DNA of 43,926 nt from Peteryoungia aggregata LMG 23059 (GTDB taxonomy: Bacteria > Pseudomonadota > Alphaproteobacteria > Rhizobiales > Rhizobiaceae): NCBI RefSeq assembly GCF_030814435.1, contig NZ_JAUSUW010000022.1:1-43926 (forward strand), given 5' to 3'. The position numbers and the translations under genes were made by a program. Shown here piece by piece: positions 1 through 9,183 of this stretch (positions within the stretch are counted from its first letter, which is position 1; each line of letters begins with the position of its first letter). A model generated the notes under the pieces. The model searched no databases. It was not told where the DNA came from and saw nothing but the letters and a program-made list of their open reading frames with translations.

Positions 1-36
1 GCGCTTAAACTCTTCGGTGAAATTCGATTTGCTCAT
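1..36 (-). CDS. IS3-family transposase orfA, N-terminal fragment (cut by window edge)
   Basis: Twelve codons are visible, reading MSKSNFTEEFKR, preceded by a GGAAGAG ribosome-binding site. This is the characteristic beginning of the HTH subunit (OrfA) of rhizobial IS3-family elements, where a K/R-rich FTEEFKR segment opens the helix-turn-helix domain. OrfA normally binds the element ends and is joined to OrfB by programmed -1 frameshifting. Whether the element is intact cannot be seen here. Confidence 0.65.
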   Translation of the reverse strand, partial: MSKSNFTEEFKR

Positions 37-78
37 GATGCTCTTCCTGCCGCAAAATTAGGAAAGAAGGCGTCTACA
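1..78 (-). mobile_element. End of an IS3-family insertion sequence (runs off the left edge)
   Basis: The first 36 bases on the minus strand are the start of an IS3-type orfA. Upstream of it, reading inward, lies a segment that begins TGTAGACGCC at position 78, which has the TG start usual for IS3-family ends. The proposed end lies 15 bases beyond the stop codon of the ABC exporter. The exact border cannot be proven because the other end is outside the window. Confidence 0.5.
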
Positions 79-92
79 GATCTCGGGGCTAT

Positions 93-1748
93 TCACTGCT
101 CCGCGATCAGCCCCTCCTCGATCACCACAATGCGGTCGGCATGGGCGATCGTTGCAAGTCGGTGGGCGACGATCAGCGTCGTGCGGCCTTTCGCCAACTC
201 CGCCAGCGACTGCTGAATGGCGCGCTCTGTCTCCGGGTCCAGCGCCGAGGTGGCTTCGTCCAGGATGAGTATGGGCGGGTTCTTGAGCAAGATGCGGGCA
301 ATGGCCAGCCGCTGTTTCTGACCGCCGGAGAGTTTGACGCCCCGTTCGCCGACGATCGTGTCCAGCCCTGCGGGAAGTGCCGCAATGACGCCTTCGAGCC
401 TTGCGCCACGGGCCGCCTCCACGATCTCCGCCTCCGTTGCATCGAGACGGCCATAGGCAATGTTCTCCCGGATCGTTCCCGCAAACAGGAAGACGTCCTG
501 CTGTACGATGCCGATGTTGGAGCGCAGCGACTTCAGCGTCATGTCCCTGATATCGATGCCGTCGATCAGGATCGCGCCTTTCGTTACGTCATAGAAGCGC
601 GGCAGGAGCGAGCAGATTGTGGTCTTGCCGGCACCCGAAGACCCGACGAAGGCGATCGTCTCGCCTGGCTTGATCGCCAGATCAAGTGCCGAAAGCACCG
701 GCTTTTCAGCACCATAGCCAAAACTGACATTGCAATAATCGATCGCCCCCTTCAGCCGCTCGACAGGTTTCGCACCGTCACAGTCGGCGATATCCGGCCG
801 CGTGTCGAGGAACTGGCAATAGCGCTGAAATCCGGCAAGACCTTTCGGATAGGTCTCGATGATCGAATTGATCTTGTCGATCGGGCGGAAGAAGACGTTG
901 ACCAGCAACAGAAAGCCGATGAAGCCGCCGGCGGTCATCTCTCCCCGAACCACAAACCAGGCACCTGCCAACATCACGACCACCTGCACGAAACGCATGG
1001 AGAGGTAGGAGAGCGACATGGACGCCGCCATCACCTTGTAGGCCTCGAGCTTCGTGGCGAGATAATTGCCATTGTTCTCAGCAAAAAGTGCCCGCTCGTG
1101 ATCCTCGTTGGCGAAAGCCTGCACGACACGGATTCCACCGATATTCTCCTCGATACGCGCGTTGAACTCCGCCACCCGGCCATAAAGCGCGTGCCAGGTC
1201 GCGGTCATCCGCTTGCCGTAGACGGCAGTGAGGATCGCTGTGACCGGTACGATGATGGCGGTCATCAGCGCCAAAGGCACATGTACCCACAGCATCAGAA
1301 CCAGAGCGCCGATCAGTGTCATGATGGCGATGAACAGATCCTCCGGTCCGTGATGGGCCACCTCGCCGATCTCCTCCAGATCCTTTGTCAGGCGCGCCAC
1401 CAGATGACCTGTCTTCTGATTGTCAAAGAAGCCAAAGGAGAGTTTTTGCAGATGATCGAAGGCTTTGCGGCGCATCTCGGTCTCGATCTTCAGACCCAGC
1501 ATATGGCCCCAATACATGACGACAACCTGCAAACCGGCATTGACGATGTAGATGAGAAGCAGACCAAGAGATGCCAGAACGATCAGACCAAGCTGGTTGG
1601 TCGGCAGCAGTCTGTCGATGAACAGCGTCACCGCGATTGGAAATGCGAGTTCGAGCAGTCCGGCGGCAACGGCGGAGGAGAAATCGAGCGCGAACAAGCC
1701 GCGATGCGGGCGGTAATATGCGGCGAAACGCTTCGGCAGATCTGTCAC
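93..1748 (-). CDS. ABC exporter (fused membrane and ATPase domains), C-terminally truncated
   Basis: This is a half-size type IV ABC exporter of the MsbA/lipid-multidrug class. Residues 15-300 form a six-helix membrane domain and residues 335-551 an ATPase domain. The ATPase has a Walker A (GSSGAGKTT, 369-377), a signature LSGGQ (473-477), a Walker B ending in DE (493-498) and an H-loop histidine (529). The GTG start overlaps the stop of the upstream siderophore ATPase gene (GTGA), so it is the last gene of the iron operon. A role in siderophore export or in handling the imported siderophore is inferred from this position. The protein ends at ...EEGLIAEQ. Family members normally continue with a further 20 or so residues (G-x-H-x-E-L-L and a closing helix). 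The missing tail coincides with the IS end 15 bases downstream. All catalytic motifs remain. Confidence 0.85.
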   Translation of the reverse strand: MTDLPKRFAAYYRPHRGLFALDFSSAVAAGLLELAFPIAVTLFIDRLLPTNQLGLIVLASLGLLLIYIVNAGLQVVVMYWGHMLGLKIETEMRRKAFDHLQKLSFGFFDNQKTGHLVARLTKDLEEIGEVAHHGPEDLFIAIMTLIGALVLMLWVHVPLALMTAIIVPVTAILTAVYGKRMTATWHALYGRVAEFNARIEENIGGIRVVQAFANEDHERALFAENNGNYLATKLEAYKVMAASMSLSYLSMRFVQVVVMLAGAWFVVRGEMTAGGFIGFLLLVNVFFRPIDKINSIIETYPKGLAGFQRYCQFLDTRPDIADCDGAKPVERLKGAIDYCNVSFGYGAEKPVLSALDLAIKPGETIAFVGSSGAGKTTICSLLPRFYDVTKGAILIDGIDIRDMTLKSLRSNIGIVQQDVFLFAGTIRENIAYGRLDATEAEIVEAARGARLEGVIAALPAGLDTIVGERGVKLSGGQKQRLAIARILLKNPPILILDEATSALDPETERAIQQSLAELAKGRTTLIVAHRLATIAHADRIVVIEEGLIAEQ

Positions 1749-2617
1749 TGCGCCAGCCCTTTCTTGAGGAAAGACGGGTCCCGTTGGGTGTCTGCCACCG
1801 GCAAACGCCCCTTCGGCACGATCAGCGGTGTGCCGGTGACGGGATCCGGGATGATGATAGACGGCAGGCCGAAGACCTCCTCCACCAGATCTTCGGTGAC
1901 AATGGCCGATGGTCGGCCTTCGGCTGCGATTGCGCCATTCTTGATGGCGATCAGATGGGTGCCATAACGGCAGGCCTGGTTCAGATCGTGGAGAACGGCA
2001 ACCACGGTGCGGCCTTCAGCGTTGAGATCGGCGAGCAGGTCCATGAGCTCGATCTGGTGGGCGATATCGAGGAAGGTTGTCGGCTCGTCCAGCAGCAGGA
2101 TCGGCGTCTGCTGTGCGAGCACCATGGAAATCCAAACCCTCTGCCGCTGGCCACCGGAAAGCTCGTCCACCGGCCGCCCGGACAGTTCCGTCACACGGGT
2201 CGCCTCCATCGCGGCCACGACCGCCTCTTCATCCATCCTTGACCACTGGCGCAGGAAGGACTGGTGCGGATAGCGCCCCCGCGCCACGAGATCCACCACC
2301 GTGATACCATCAGGGGCGGTGGAGGACTGTGGCAAGAGGCCAAGGAGTCGAGCAACCTGGCTTGACGGCATATCGTGCAGGCTGCGTCCATCGAGGATGA
2401 CCTGACCAGCCGACGGTGCAAGCAGCCGCGACAGGGCGCGCAGCAGTGTGGACTTGCCGCAGGCGTTGGGACCGACGATCACGGTGAAGCCACCATCAGG
2501 AATGGACACGCTGAGGTTCTGCGAGATCGTGCGCGCGTCGTAACGCAGGGTCACACTATCAGCCTGCAGTCTGTCGGCTGTGCGTTGGCGCATCGCATGG
2601 CCGGGGCTCTTGGTCAT
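1745..2617 (-). CDS. Iron-siderophore ABC transporter ATPase (FecE/FepC type)
   Basis: This 290-residue cytoplasmic ATPase powers the siderophore importer encoded upstream. It has a Walker A (GPNACGKST, 49-57), Q-loop (Q97), signature LSGGQ (153-157), Walker B ILLLDEPT (173-180) and H-loop H210, the FepC/FhuC pattern. An open frame extends 35 codons further upstream, but the ATG at 2617 forms an ATGA overlap with the stop of the permease gene and gives the normal family length. The extension lies wholly inside the permease gene and is rejected. The C-terminal segment after residue 255 is slightly longer than in FepC. Confidence 0.92.
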   Translation of the reverse strand: MTKSPGHAMRQRTADRLQADSVTLRYDARTISQNLSVSIPDGGFTVIVGPNACGKSTLLRALSRLLAPSAGQVILDGRSLHDMPSSQVARLLGLLPQSSTAPDGITVVDLVARGRYPHQSFLRQWSRMDEEAVVAAMEATRVTELSGRPVDELSGGQRQRVWISMVLAQQTPILLLDEPTTFLDIAHQIELMDLLADLNAEGRTVVAVLHDLNQACRYGTHLIAIKNGAIAAEGRPSAIVTEDLVEEVFGLPSIIIPDPVTGTPLIVPKGRLPVADTQRDPSFLKKGLAQ

Positions 2618-3672
2618 TTGCGACCCTCCAGTATCAGAAGCCAGAGAAAGTAGATCCCACCGATGCTGACCGTCATGACGCCGACGGGAAGCTGGAGACC
2701 GAATGCATGCTGGGCGGTCCAATCTGCAATAAGCAAGAGCAGCGCCCCGGTCAGCGCCGAGGGAATAAGTGCTACGCTCGGCGAACGTGTCATCCGCCTT
2801 GCGATCTGCGGCGCACAGAGCGCGACGAAGGAAATCGGCCCCGCCGTGGCAGTGACGAGCGCTGTCAGCGCAACGCCTAAGAGCATCAGCAGGCCACGGA
2901 TTCTATTCACGTCGACACCAGAGGCGCGGGCCACATCCTCGCCCAGTTCCAGCTGGCGCATCGGGCGCGACAACAGGAGCGTCAGCGGCAGCACGATCGC
3001 AAGCATCAGCGCAACTGGGACAAGCTGCTCGATGCCGAGACCATTCAGCGAGCCCGCCCCCCAGATGGCAGCAGACATCGCCACCTGAAGCTCCGCCTCG
3101 CGGATCATCCAGGCGTTAAAGGCCGACAACATGGCGGCCCCGCCAATCCCGACGATGATAAGCCTGAAGCCCTTTACCCCCTGCTTGTAGGCCAAGAGAT
3201 ACACTGCAATCGCAGTCAGAATCCCGCCCGCCAGCGCCCCGAGCGCCGTCTCGTAGGTGCCGCCAGAGAACAGCAAGATTACAATGAGCGCGCCGGTATA
3301 GGATCCGGCGGAAAAGCCGACGATATCGGGGCTCCCGAGCGGGTTGCGGGTCAGGCTCTGAAAGATGGCTCCGCTTGCACCGAGTGCCGCACCGAGCAAA
3401 ACGGCGAGTGCTACGCGCGGCAGGCGCCATTCCACAACGATCATGCGCAACATGGGCTCGCCGCGCCCGGCCAGAGCCCCGAGCACCTCGGCCAGCGCGA
3501 TGGGATATTTGCCACTCAGCAGCGACAGGGCGGTGAGCGTGGCGATCAGCGATAGCAGGACCAGAAGCACGGCCAGCACACGCGCCTCTAGGAGAAAGGA
3601 CAGGTGGCCGCCCGCAAGGCGAATGGCCAGGATGGCGCGACCGTGATCCAGTCTGTGCGAGCCCGTTGGCAT
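2614..3672 (-). CDS. Iron-siderophore ABC transporter permease (FecCD family), second subunit
   Basis: This 352-residue inner-membrane permease of the FecCD/BtuC family forms the channel with the permease encoded just upstream. It has about ten hydrophobic segments and the hallmark EWRLPRVALAVLLGAALGASG motif area near residues 75-95, followed by QSLTRNPLGSPDIVG, the most conserved stretch of the family. The ATG at 3672 lies 3 bases after the stop of the first permease. A longer open frame upstream is a shadow of that gene. Confidence 0.92.
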   Translation of the reverse strand: MPTGSHRLDHGRAILAIRLAGGHLSFLLEARVLAVLLVLLSLIATLTALSLLSGKYPIALAEVLGALAGRGEPMLRMIVVEWRLPRVALAVLLGAALGASGAIFQSLTRNPLGSPDIVGFSAGSYTGALIVILLFSGGTYETALGALAGGILTAIAVYLLAYKQGVKGFRLIIVGIGGAAMLSAFNAWMIREAELQVAMSAAIWGAGSLNGLGIEQLVPVALMLAIVLPLTLLLSRPMRQLELGEDVARASGVDVNRIRGLLMLLGVALTALVTATAGPISFVALCAPQIARRMTRSPSVALIPSALTGALLLLIADWTAQHAFGLQLPVGVMTVSIGGIYFLWLLILEGRK

Positions 3673-3674
3673 TG

Positions 3675-4730
3675 TTACAGTCCCCCCGCCTGTTTGCGCC
3701 GCGCCAGGACGATCAGCACGGGCGCGCCGAGAAAGGCGGTCACCACGCCCGCCTCCAGCTCGCCCGGATAAAGCACAAGCCGCCCGGCGATATCGGCCGC
3801 CAGCAGCAGCACCGGCGCATAGATCGCGGTCATGGGCAGGATCAGGCGCTGGTCCGGCCCGGTGAACCAGCGCACCACATGCGGCACCATCAATCCAATG
3901 AAACCGATCGGCCCGACTGCTGCCGTGGCCGCCCCGGCCAGCAGCGTGACGGCGACAAGCGTGAGAATGCGGACGCGAACAAGACTGGCCCCGAGCGAGC
4001 GGGCCAGATCCTCGCCGAGCGCCACGGCATTCAACGCGCGGGCGCTCATGAGCGCGATCAGGAGGCCAATCCCGATGAATGGTGCGGTTGCTGTCACCAC
4101 CGCCAGATCGCGCCCCGCCACCGAGCCGATCGACCATTGGCGCATCGTATCGAAGGCCTGCGGGTTGATCAGCGTAATCGAGGAGCCAATGCCGCCGAGC
4201 ACCGCCGACAGTGCCACACCCGCCAGCACCAGGCGAACCGGCGCTGGACCACCTCGTCCTGCCATGCCCAGCCCATAGACGGCCAGCGTCACCAGCACCG
4301 CACCGACGAGCGCAAACCACAGATAGGCATCGATCGAGTGGAAGCCGAACAGCCCGATTGCCAAGGTGACGGAGAAAGCCGCCCCCGCATTGACGCCGAC
4401 GATCCCCGGATCGGCCAGCGGATTGCGCGTGACCGCCTGGATCAGCGCCCCCGACACGCCGAAGGCTGACCCGCACAGCAGAGCCAACAGGGTGCGCGGC
4501 AGACGGTAGTCGATGATGACGATATGATCGACCAAACCGTCGTCATAGGCCAGAAGCGCGTCAACCACCGTCGATACCGCGATCGGCCTGACCCCGAGCA
4601 CAAGACTCGCCAGCGACAGGCATGCCAGGAGACTGACGCCGACCAACGCCATGACGAGGCCGCGCCCAAAATGGACGCTGGCGGCTCGATCACCGGCTTC
4701 GATCGACAGGGCCGTGCTCGCGCCCCTCAC
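3675..4730 (-). CDS. Iron-siderophore ABC transporter permease (FecCD family), first subunit
   Basis: This 351-residue FecCD-family permease carries DYRLPRTLLALLCG and QAVTRNPLADPGIVG, the two conserved family stretches, and about ten membrane segments. It is the heterodimer partner of the next gene. The GTG at 4730 makes a GTGA overlap with the stop of the siderophore-interacting protein gene and yields the usual family length. An ATG 29 codons further upstream would lie inside the preceding gene, so it was not chosen. Confidence 0.9.
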   Translation of the reverse strand: MRGASTALSIEAGDRAASVHFGRGLVMALVGVSLLACLSLASLVLGVRPIAVSTVVDALLAYDDGLVDHIVIIDYRLPRTLLALLCGSAFGVSGALIQAVTRNPLADPGIVGVNAGAAFSVTLAIGLFGFHSIDAYLWFALVGAVLVTLAVYGLGMAGRGGPAPVRLVLAGVALSAVLGGIGSSITLINPQAFDTMRQWSIGSVAGRDLAVVTATAPFIGIGLLIALMSARALNAVALGEDLARSLGASLVRVRILTLVAVTLLAGAATAAVGPIGFIGLMVPHVVRWFTGPDQRLILPMTAIYAPVLLLAADIAGRLVLYPGELEAGVVTAFLGAPVLIVLARRKQAGGL

Positions 4731-5569
4731 ACCCGGGCCTGCCCTTCGATCCAGTAGCCGACGGCATCGATGCGGTGTTTGTCGAAACCGAGCCCATCGC
4801 GGAAATGCTTGCGGCACTCGGCGGCGGCCTTGGCTTCCCCGGCGATATAGATATAGCCCGGCCCATCCGGCAGCGCAGTGATCTCACGCGCAATGCGCGG
4901 CAGTTCCGTATAGCCGGGCCGCTCCGGCCGCAGCCCATGGCAGGTATGCCAGGTGATCTCAGCATCGGCCCTGGTCTCGATCATTTGCCCGATCTCCTGA
5001 CGATCGGCGTCCGACGGGATCTCCACATGCACCACCGTTGGAAAACCTTCCGGCAGTTCCTCCAGCACCCGGCCCACGGCGGGCAAGCCGGTGATATCCG
5101 TCAACATCAACAGCCACCGGCTGCCCTTTGGCAACCAGAACCGACCTTCCGGATTGCAGATCCCGACGATATCACCGACCTTGGCCGCCATCGCCCAACT
5201 GGCCGCCACACCGCCTTCGTGCACCACCATGTCGAGCACCATCTCTGAGGTCCGGGCATTCCAGCGGCGCACCGTATAGGGCCGGTTCGGCGCATAATCC
5301 GCCCCCTCCGGCATCTCCCACCGGCCATTTTCGCTCAGCACCGGCAGCACCACCGGTGTTGCGTCATCCACCGGCACTGCAAGGCGTACCCACTCATCCG
5401 GGTGCCCGCTCGGCAACAGCCGCTCTCCGCCATCGAGCTTCAACACAACCCGGATCATTGACGGCGTCAGGTGGCCGATCGATACCACCGAGGCCAGGAA
5501 GTTGTCCTCCACATAGGCTTCGTGATCGTGATCCTCGGCGCCTGAAAGAGCGTGTGCGTTTGCATGCAT
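4727..5569 (-). CDS. Siderophore-interacting protein (FAD-dependent ferric-siderophore reductase)
   Basis: This 280-residue protein belongs to the SIP/ViuB family, cytoplasmic flavoproteins that reduce Fe(III)-siderophore to release iron after import. The FAD-binding segment NRPYTVRRWN and the following HEGGVAASWA stretch (the H-x-x-G-x-x-x-x-W pattern) are present. So is the C-terminal NAD(P)H domain with an AGEAKA motif, which is strongly conserved in SIPs. Start choice: the ATG at 5569 sits one base after the stop of the binding-protein gene. The longer open frame upstream is a shadow of that gene. It is embedded between the binding protein and permease genes, which fits a complete import-and-release operon. 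Confidence 0.92.
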   Translation of the reverse strand: MHANAHALSGAEDHDHEAYVEDNFLASVVSIGHLTPSMIRVVLKLDGGERLLPSGHPDEWVRLAVPVDDATPVVLPVLSENGRWEMPEGADYAPNRPYTVRRWNARTSEMVLDMVVHEGGVAASWAMAAKVGDIVGICNPEGRFWLPKGSRWLLMLTDITGLPAVGRVLEELPEGFPTVVHVEIPSDADRQEIGQMIETRADAEITWHTCHGLRPERPGYTELPRIAREITALPDGPGYIYIAGEAKAAAECRKHFRDGLGFDKHRIDAVGYWIEGQARV

Positions 5570-5570
5570 G

Positions 5571-6545
5571 TCAACGTACCTTCTGTGTGACGGCCGTTTC
5601 CATCCGTGGAAGGAATTCGGGAAATGCATAGGGAATGGCCAGAACGCTCGGCCAGGAGGCCGCCCAGATCTCTGTCGGATCTTCCAGCGCAACATATCGA
5701 CCTTCGCGAACGGACGAGAACATCCGGAACAGGCGCTGACTTTCCAGCGCTGCGCGGGCACCGGGCTCGTACCACATGACGAGGAGATCGGCGGCGACAC
5801 TCTCCAGGTCTTCGAGGTTGGCATCGGCGGCAACATGTCCATCGGCTGCTTCGGCAAGGCGCTGAACACCCGGGCATGGTCGCATGCCGATCTCGATCAT
5901 CCAATCGACCCGGGTCTCGCCAGGCAGGTAAACGACGATCCGGCTGCTGCCTGCAAAGTATGAGCCGAAGGTGAAACTCTTTCCCTTGAGATCTGAATAG
6001 ACGTCGCCATAACTGCCCAAAAGCCGTTCGGTCTCGGCGATGAGCTGCATCGCTCGCTGATCGAGCCCAAGGACGGCACCGGCGATTTCGGTCTGCTCAC
6101 GCCATCCAGCCCTCCATGGCCCGCTGCGATAAGCAATCGTCGGAGCGATCCGGCTCAGCCTGTTGTAGGAAATGGCATCGATTTGCGAAAAGACACCGAC
6201 AATGAGGTCCGGTTTCAGGCGCGCTATATGTTCGAAGTCGATCATGCTGCCATCGAGAAGCTCAGGCTTTTGCGCTCCGAATTCCGGCTCGCACCAAGGC
6301 GTCATGCCGCTCGCAAACATGCCGGAATAGACGATGGCAATGGGTTTACACCCGAGTGCAAGGAACGGCGCCTCATCGCCGTATCCGATCGTGACGAGCC
6401 GCTGCGGTTGCGAGCGCAACTCTGTGCCCCCGAAGGCATGATCGACCACCCGTGGATAGGCGCCGACGTGCGCCCGCGCGAAAGAAGGCGGCAAAAGCAT
6501 CGCCGCCATACTCCGGGTCAGGGCACGTCGTGTCAGGAGGCACAC
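5571..6545 (-). CDS. Periplasmic iron-siderophore binding protein (FepB/FecB type)
   Basis: This 324-residue substrate-binding protein is of the cluster A-II/PF01497 class. An N-terminal signal segment (residues 1-25, ending near SFARA) precedes the mature domain. RLVTIGYGDEAPFLALGCKP and the later FEHIARLKPDLIVG are typical of the first lobe of FepB-like proteins. It would capture the ferric siderophore delivered by the TonB receptor and pass it to the FecCD permeases. The start is a GTG two bases after the receptor stop; an ATG at residue 13 is a possible alternative that would shorten the signal peptide. Confidence 0.85.
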   Translation of the reverse strand: MCLLTRRALTRSMAAMLLPPSFARAHVGAYPRVVDHAFGGTELRSQPQRLVTIGYGDEAPFLALGCKPIAIVYSGMFASGMTPWCEPEFGAQKPELLDGSMIDFEHIARLKPDLIVGVFSQIDAISYNRLSRIAPTIAYRSGPWRAGWREQTEIAGAVLGLDQRAMQLIAETERLLGSYGDVYSDLKGKSFTFGSYFAGSSRIVVYLPGETRVDWMIEIGMRPCPGVQRLAEAADGHVAADANLEDLESVAADLLVMWYEPGARAALESQRLFRMFSSVREGRYVALEDPTEIWAASWPSVLAIPYAFPEFLPRMETAVTQKVR

Positions 6546-6547
6546 GA

Positions 6548-9070
6548 TCAGAACTTGAATTTTGTTGAAACGCTGAAACTGCGCGGCTCGCCGTAGTAGC
6601 CGGTGTCGAAGTTGCCGAGCCCGGCATAGTACTTCTCGTTCAACAGGTTCTTGACGTTGAACGTGATGTCCACCTTGTCGTTCAGCTTGTATTTCGCCAT
6701 CAGGTCGATGAGAAACACGTTCTTTTGCGTGATGTCTTCATAGACATTGGCCGGGCTCCAGACATAGCCGTATATCTTGTCCTGCCAACGGACACCGCCA
6801 CCGATCGTCAACTTGTCCCATTCACCGGGAAGCGTGTAGGTCGTGTAGAGCTTGACGACATTCTCCGGAGCCGTTGTCTGGATGAAGGAATAGACCCTTT
6901 CTCCGTCAGCCTTGCGAGCGTGAGAATAGGTGTAGCTCGCATAGACATTCCAGTCCGACCTGATCTCGCCGGATGCTTCAAGTTCGAAACCCTTCGTCGT
7001 GACGCCATCGGCCGCCGTGTAGTAGTCTTCCCCCGTATTGGGATCAGTTCCCGCACGCTCCGCAACGTTATCCTGCTTGATCATGAAGACAGCAGCACTT
7101 GTATTCAACCTGCCGTCAAACAGTTCGGCCTTCACGCCGGCTTCGTAGCTATGGCCTTCTTCAGGATCGAGATAGGCGCCGTTTACGTCCTGATTTCCTT
7201 GCGGTTTGAAAATGCCGGTATAGCTCGCATAGACTGACCAATCTTGGTTCAGGTCGTAAACCACACCGAGATAAGGTGTGACTTTGCCATTCGCCGAATA
7301 TTGGCTGGCGCCACTCCAGGTGGCCGTAGCATTGTCGTAGTTGCCTTGGTCATCGTAGTCATACCAGCTGAAACGGCTGCCCAGGATGAAAGATAGATCA
7401 TCCGTCGGCCGAAGTCGTGTCGCGGCATAGGCACCATACTGAGTGAGGCTGTTTTCGTATCGGCCCGTCAGTTTAAAGTCGGGTTCGTCGGTGTTGCCAT
7501 CCCAGGTGAAGAAATTGGGAACCGCTGAATCGTAGTTGATACCGCCATATTCGTAGAGCGGCCCTTTGGTTGTCTTGTGCGATGCTGTTGCACCGAACAT
7601 CAGATCGTGCTCGCGACCGAACAGCTCGACGGGACCGGAAAGCTTGGCATCGAGCGTGTCCTGGACCAGCCGACCGGTGTATTTGCCGACATACTGGTAG
7701 ACCCCTGCGCCGGTCACTGGATCAGGATAGCCGCTCCCTGCGGACCCCAGCACGCTGTCATGCCCGTTCCGACGATGATTGTAGGTGACGTCGGTCTTCC
7801 AGCCATTGTCGAACTCATGATCAAGCGTGACGAAGAAGTTGTTCGTGAAGGTGTCGCGCCGGCTCCAGTCCGTCGCCGGATTGGTCGACACGTCGAAGTC
7901 GGTGCGGCTCCCGTCGCTGAAGAACATCGGAAGCCCCGTCCAGCTCGAGCCGCGCGGCCTGTTCCGCTGATAGTCGGCACCCAGCGACAAGGTGGTGTTG
8001 TCGGTGATATCAGCCTCCAGAATGCCATAGAGATTGAAGGATCTCTTCTCGTAGTGATCGAGGTAGGATTCCGCATCCTCGAACGAGCCGACCAGGCGAC
8101 CGCGCACGGAGCCATCGGGATTGAGAGGCCCTGATACATCGGCCTCCGTCCTGTAGGCATTCCAGGAGCCGGCAGTTCCGGTGATGGAAGCCTGGAACGT
8201 GTCGGTCGGCCGCTTACGCACAAGGTTGACGGCGGCACCGGGGCTGCCTGCCCCCTGCAAAAGTCCATTCGCCCCCTTCACGATCTCAACCCGGTCATAG
8301 ATCGCCGTATCCGGATTGGTCAGACCGTAGTCGTAGACGCCTTCATTCTGGATCACCACACCGTCATACTGGAACTCGCCCACAGTAAAACCGCGTGCGA
8401 GATATTCGGTCCGATCGCTGTCGTACTTCTGGATGGACATGCCACTTGAAGTTTCCAGAACATCCTGCAGCGAGCTGCTGGCCTGATCCTCCATGCGCTG
8501 GCGGGTGACCACCGTGACGGACTGCGGCGTCTCCCGGATGGAAAGCGGAAGCCCCGTCGCCGTGTTCATCTGACCCGTGGTGTACGACCCGGATCCTTCC
8601 GTGGTGCCGCCACCCTGCCCCTGAACCGTAATCGTCTCCAGCACGGTCGAACCGTCCGCCGCAGCTCCACCTGCATCCGCCGCCTGCGGATCGACGAAAG
8701 CGGCCGAGCCCGGCCCGCTGATCCGCACCGCGATGCCCGTTCCCTGCACCATCCGCTGCAAAGCTGCAGATGGCGTCAGGCTGCCGGAGACGGCGGTCGA
8801 CGTTTTGCCCGCCGCAAGAGCCGAGGAATAGCTGATCTGCCAGCCGCTCTGGCGGATGAAGACGTTGATGGCGGCAGACAGCGGCTGGGCGGGGATCTGG
8901 AAGCTGACGGTTTCCGTGGCGCCGGCAACAGCACGCGCCTGCGCATGCACGGCATTTGGCGCAAAGCCCGCCATGCAGGCCAGCATGCTGGATGCCAGGA
9001 GAAGCTTTGTCCTTCGGTGACTGCGCTTTCCAGCCGTCATGTCTACGCGTGAATGTTTTCCCGAAACCAT
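6548..9070 (-). CDS. TonB-dependent siderophore receptor with N-terminal signalling domain
   Basis: This 840-residue outer-membrane receptor has a signal peptide (about 1-44, ending VHAQA). It is followed by a secretin/TonB short N-terminal (STN) signalling domain (about 50-110, with IPAQPLSAAINVFIRQSG). The plug is at about 155-290 (LSIRETPQSVTVVTRQRM; VEIVKGANGLLQGAGSPGAAVNLVRKRPT), then a beta-barrel ending in a terminal phenylalanine (KFKF). The STN domain places it in the FecA/FpvA class, which signals ligand occupancy to FecR and FecI. Those two genes lie immediately upstream in the same orientation. The siderophore is not identifiable by eye; FhuA/FpvA-like hydroxamate receptors are similar. 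Confidence 0.95.
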   Translation of the reverse strand: MVSGKHSRVDMTAGKRSHRRTKLLLASSMLACMAGFAPNAVHAQARAVAGATETVSFQIPAQPLSAAINVFIRQSGWQISYSSALAAGKTSTAVSGSLTPSAALQRMVQGTGIAVRISGPGSAAFVDPQAADAGGAAADGSTVLETITVQGQGGGTTEGSGSYTTGQMNTATGLPLSIRETPQSVTVVTRQRMEDQASSSLQDVLETSSGMSIQKYDSDRTEYLARGFTVGEFQYDGVVIQNEGVYDYGLTNPDTAIYDRVEIVKGANGLLQGAGSPGAAVNLVRKRPTDTFQASITGTAGSWNAYRTEADVSGPLNPDGSVRGRLVGSFEDAESYLDHYEKRSFNLYGILEADITDNTTLSLGADYQRNRPRGSSWTGLPMFFSDGSRTDFDVSTNPATDWSRRDTFTNNFFVTLDHEFDNGWKTDVTYNHRRNGHDSVLGSAGSGYPDPVTGAGVYQYVGKYTGRLVQDTLDAKLSGPVELFGREHDLMFGATASHKTTKGPLYEYGGINYDSAVPNFFTWDGNTDEPDFKLTGRYENSLTQYGAYAATRLRPTDDLSFILGSRFSWYDYDDQGNYDNATATWSGASQYSANGKVTPYLGVVYDLNQDWSVYASYTGIFKPQGNQDVNGAYLDPEEGHSYEAGVKAELFDGRLNTSAAVFMIKQDNVAERAGTDPNTGEDYYTAADGVTTKGFELEASGEIRSDWNVYASYTYSHARKADGERVYSFIQTTAPENVVKLYTTYTLPGEWDKLTIGGGVRWQDKIYGYVWSPANVYEDITQKNVFLIDLMAKYKLNDKVDITFNVKNLLNEKYYAGLGNFDTGYYGEPRSFSVSTKFKF

Positions 9071-9183
9071 GCTCGTCCAAACCCTCTTTACAGACGCTCG
9101 GCCGGTTGCGCGTCATGCACAACCAGCCCTTCTGTCAGCAAGGACGCAGCAGGGTTTCGAAACCGGCAAAAAAAGTTGAGGCT

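Noticed and set aside
141..1967. 608-codon plus-strand open frame
   Set aside because: It lies opposite the ABC exporter and ATPase genes, has no family-like sequence and is rich in Arg/Gln/His, typical of a shadow frame in high-GC DNA.
9071..9183. FecI-dependent promoter before the receptor
   Set aside because: No segment matches the published FecI promoter pattern well enough to call by eye.
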